Positions 5,081 to 5,805 of a DNA stretch of 5,805 nucleotides are shown one piece after another. The stretch is taken from assembly GCA_903918595.1 (NCBI GenBank), contig CAIXFB010000128.1, forward strand, positions 1-5,805. The letters run 5' to 3'. The stretch's first letter is position 1, and every line of letters starts with the position of its first letter. The notes below the pieces were generated by a model. The model worked only from the letters and a program-made list of their open reading frames with translations. It was not told where the DNA came from and searched no databases. The translations under genes were made by a program, and so were the position numbers. This DNA is from an uncultured Actinomycetes bacterium (GTDB lineage: Bacteria > Actinomycetota > Actinomycetes > S36-B12).

Positions 5081-5805
5081 ATGAGCGGAGAAGTGCGCAA
5101 GGCTGTCATCCCAGCTGCGGGTCTAGGTACGCGATTTCTCCCTGCCACAAAAGCCACCCCAAAAGAGATGCTCCCCGTGGTGGACAAGCCGGCGATTCAG
5201 TACGTCGTTGAAGAAGCGGTAGCGGCTGGACTCTCCGATGTGCTGTTCGTGACCGGTCGGAGCAAGCGCCCACTTGAGGACCATTTCGATCACAACACGG
5301 AGTTGGAACAAGTGCTGCGTGAAAAGGGTGATCAGGAGCGATTGGATCTGGTGACCGCGTCGAGTGATCTCGCCCGCATTCACTACGTGCGCCAAGGTAA
5401 CCCGCTCGGCCTCGGCCATGCCGTTCTGGTCGCCGAAAGTTTCGTTGGGGACGAGCCATTCGTCGTGCTGCTCGGCGATGACCTGATCGATCCACGCGAC
5501 CCAGTCCTTGAGCGGATGATCGCAGTGCGCAAGGAATTCGGTGGCAGCGTGCTGTGCCTGATGGAAGTTCCACGGGAAAGCATTTCGCTGTACGGCTGTG
5601 CAGCGGTGAGTTCCACGACAGCACCAGATGTGCTCGAGGTGCAGAGCCTCGTAGAGAAGCCTGCGGTTGAAGATGCGCCGAGTTCCTTTGCGGTGATCGG
5701 CCGCTATCTGCTCGATCCTGCTGTCTTTGAGATCCTCCGGGTAACCAAACCGGGCAAAGGCGGCGAGATTCAACTCACTGACGCCCTCCAGGTGCTGGCG
5801 CAACT
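5081..5805 (+). CDS. galU: UTP-glucose-1-phosphate uridylyltransferase (C-terminus cut by window edge)
   Basis: Makes UDP-glucose from UTP and glucose-1-phosphate, feeding cell-wall polysaccharide, glycolipid, trehalose and galactose metabolism. The first 241 residues are present and open to the window end; family members are about 290-310 residues, so about 50-70 are missing. Visible motifs are: KAVIPAAGLGTRFLPATKATPKEMLP at 7-32, the nucleotide-binding loop with R18 and K29; VDKPAIQYVVEEA at 34-46; QGNPLGLGHAV at 105-115, the uracil/sugar site; LGDDLID at 131-137 with metal-binding Asp; VEKP at 191-194; IGRYLL at 206-211; and GGEIQLTDA at 227-235. These separate GalU from RmlA-type thymidylyltransferases, because RmlA lacks the KEMLPVVDKPAIQ and GEIQLTDA forms. 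The start is supported by the -10-like box 6 nt upstream. The gene is divergent from the cyclo-ligase, as in mycobacteria. Confidence 0.95.
   Translation, partial: MSGEVRKAVIPAAGLGTRFLPATKATPKEMLPVVDKPAIQYVVEEAVAAGLSDVLFVTGRSKRPLEDHFDHNTELEQVLREKGDQERLDLVTASSDLARIHYVRQGNPLGLGHAVLVAESFVGDEPFVVLLGDDLIDPRDPVLERMIAVRKEFGGSVLCLMEVPRESISLYGCAAVSSTTAPDVLEVQSLVEKPAVEDAPSSFAVIGRYLLDPAVFEILRVTKPGKGGEIQLTDALQVLAQ

Noticed and set aside
5123..5803. Long open frame on the minus strand opposite galU (226 codons).
   Set aside because: It is antisense to a clear galU with all motifs, and its translation resembles no family.

Overview
The window looks like chromosomal DNA from an actinobacterium (Actinomycetota). 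GC content is moderately high by eye. Most 5' ends fit actinobacterial leaderless promoters, where a TANNNT -10 box lies 6-9 nt before the start codon. The order mscL / SAF-domain gene / FmdB-family gene / 5-formyl-THF cyclo-ligase / divergent galU matches a well-known actinobacterial neighbourhood; in Mycobacterium tuberculosis, Rv0991c, Rv0992c and Rv0993 are the last three. Gene density is very high, there are no gene-free stretches over 100 bp, and I see no mobile elements, RNA genes or CRISPR. The exact taxon cannot be fixed from this sequence.

Layout. (1) 1-813, minus: a saccharopine-dehydrogenase-like NAD(P)-dependent oxidoreductase, cut off by the left window edge. (2) 864-2240, plus: a class III PLP aminotransferase, divergent from it across a 50-bp gap that holds two facing leaderless promoters and an 8-bp palindrome. 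(3) 3544-2278, minus: fmdB-like zinc-ribbon gene, SAF/CpaB-like membrane protein gene, then mscL, all in one direction. (4) 3638-4413, plus: two overlapping fluC/crcB fluoride-channel genes. (5) 5032-4394, minus: 5-formyltetrahydrofolate cyclo-ligase, whose 3' end overlaps the second fluC. (6) 5081 to the right edge, plus: galU, incomplete.

The most notable feature is a perfect CIRCE operator (TTAGCACTC-N9-GAGTGCTAA, 3584-3610) in the 93-bp gap between the divergent fmdB-like and fluC genes. CIRCE is the binding site of the heat-shock repressor HrcA. Here it covers the -35 to -10 region of the fmdB-like promoter and also the -35 region of the fluC promoter. The fmdB-like protein resembles M. 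tuberculosis Rv0991c (Ruc), a redox-activated chaperone co-regulated with hsp60/hsp70, so HrcA control of it fits known biology. That the same operator could also control a fluoride-channel pair is an inference and is the most novel aspect of the window.
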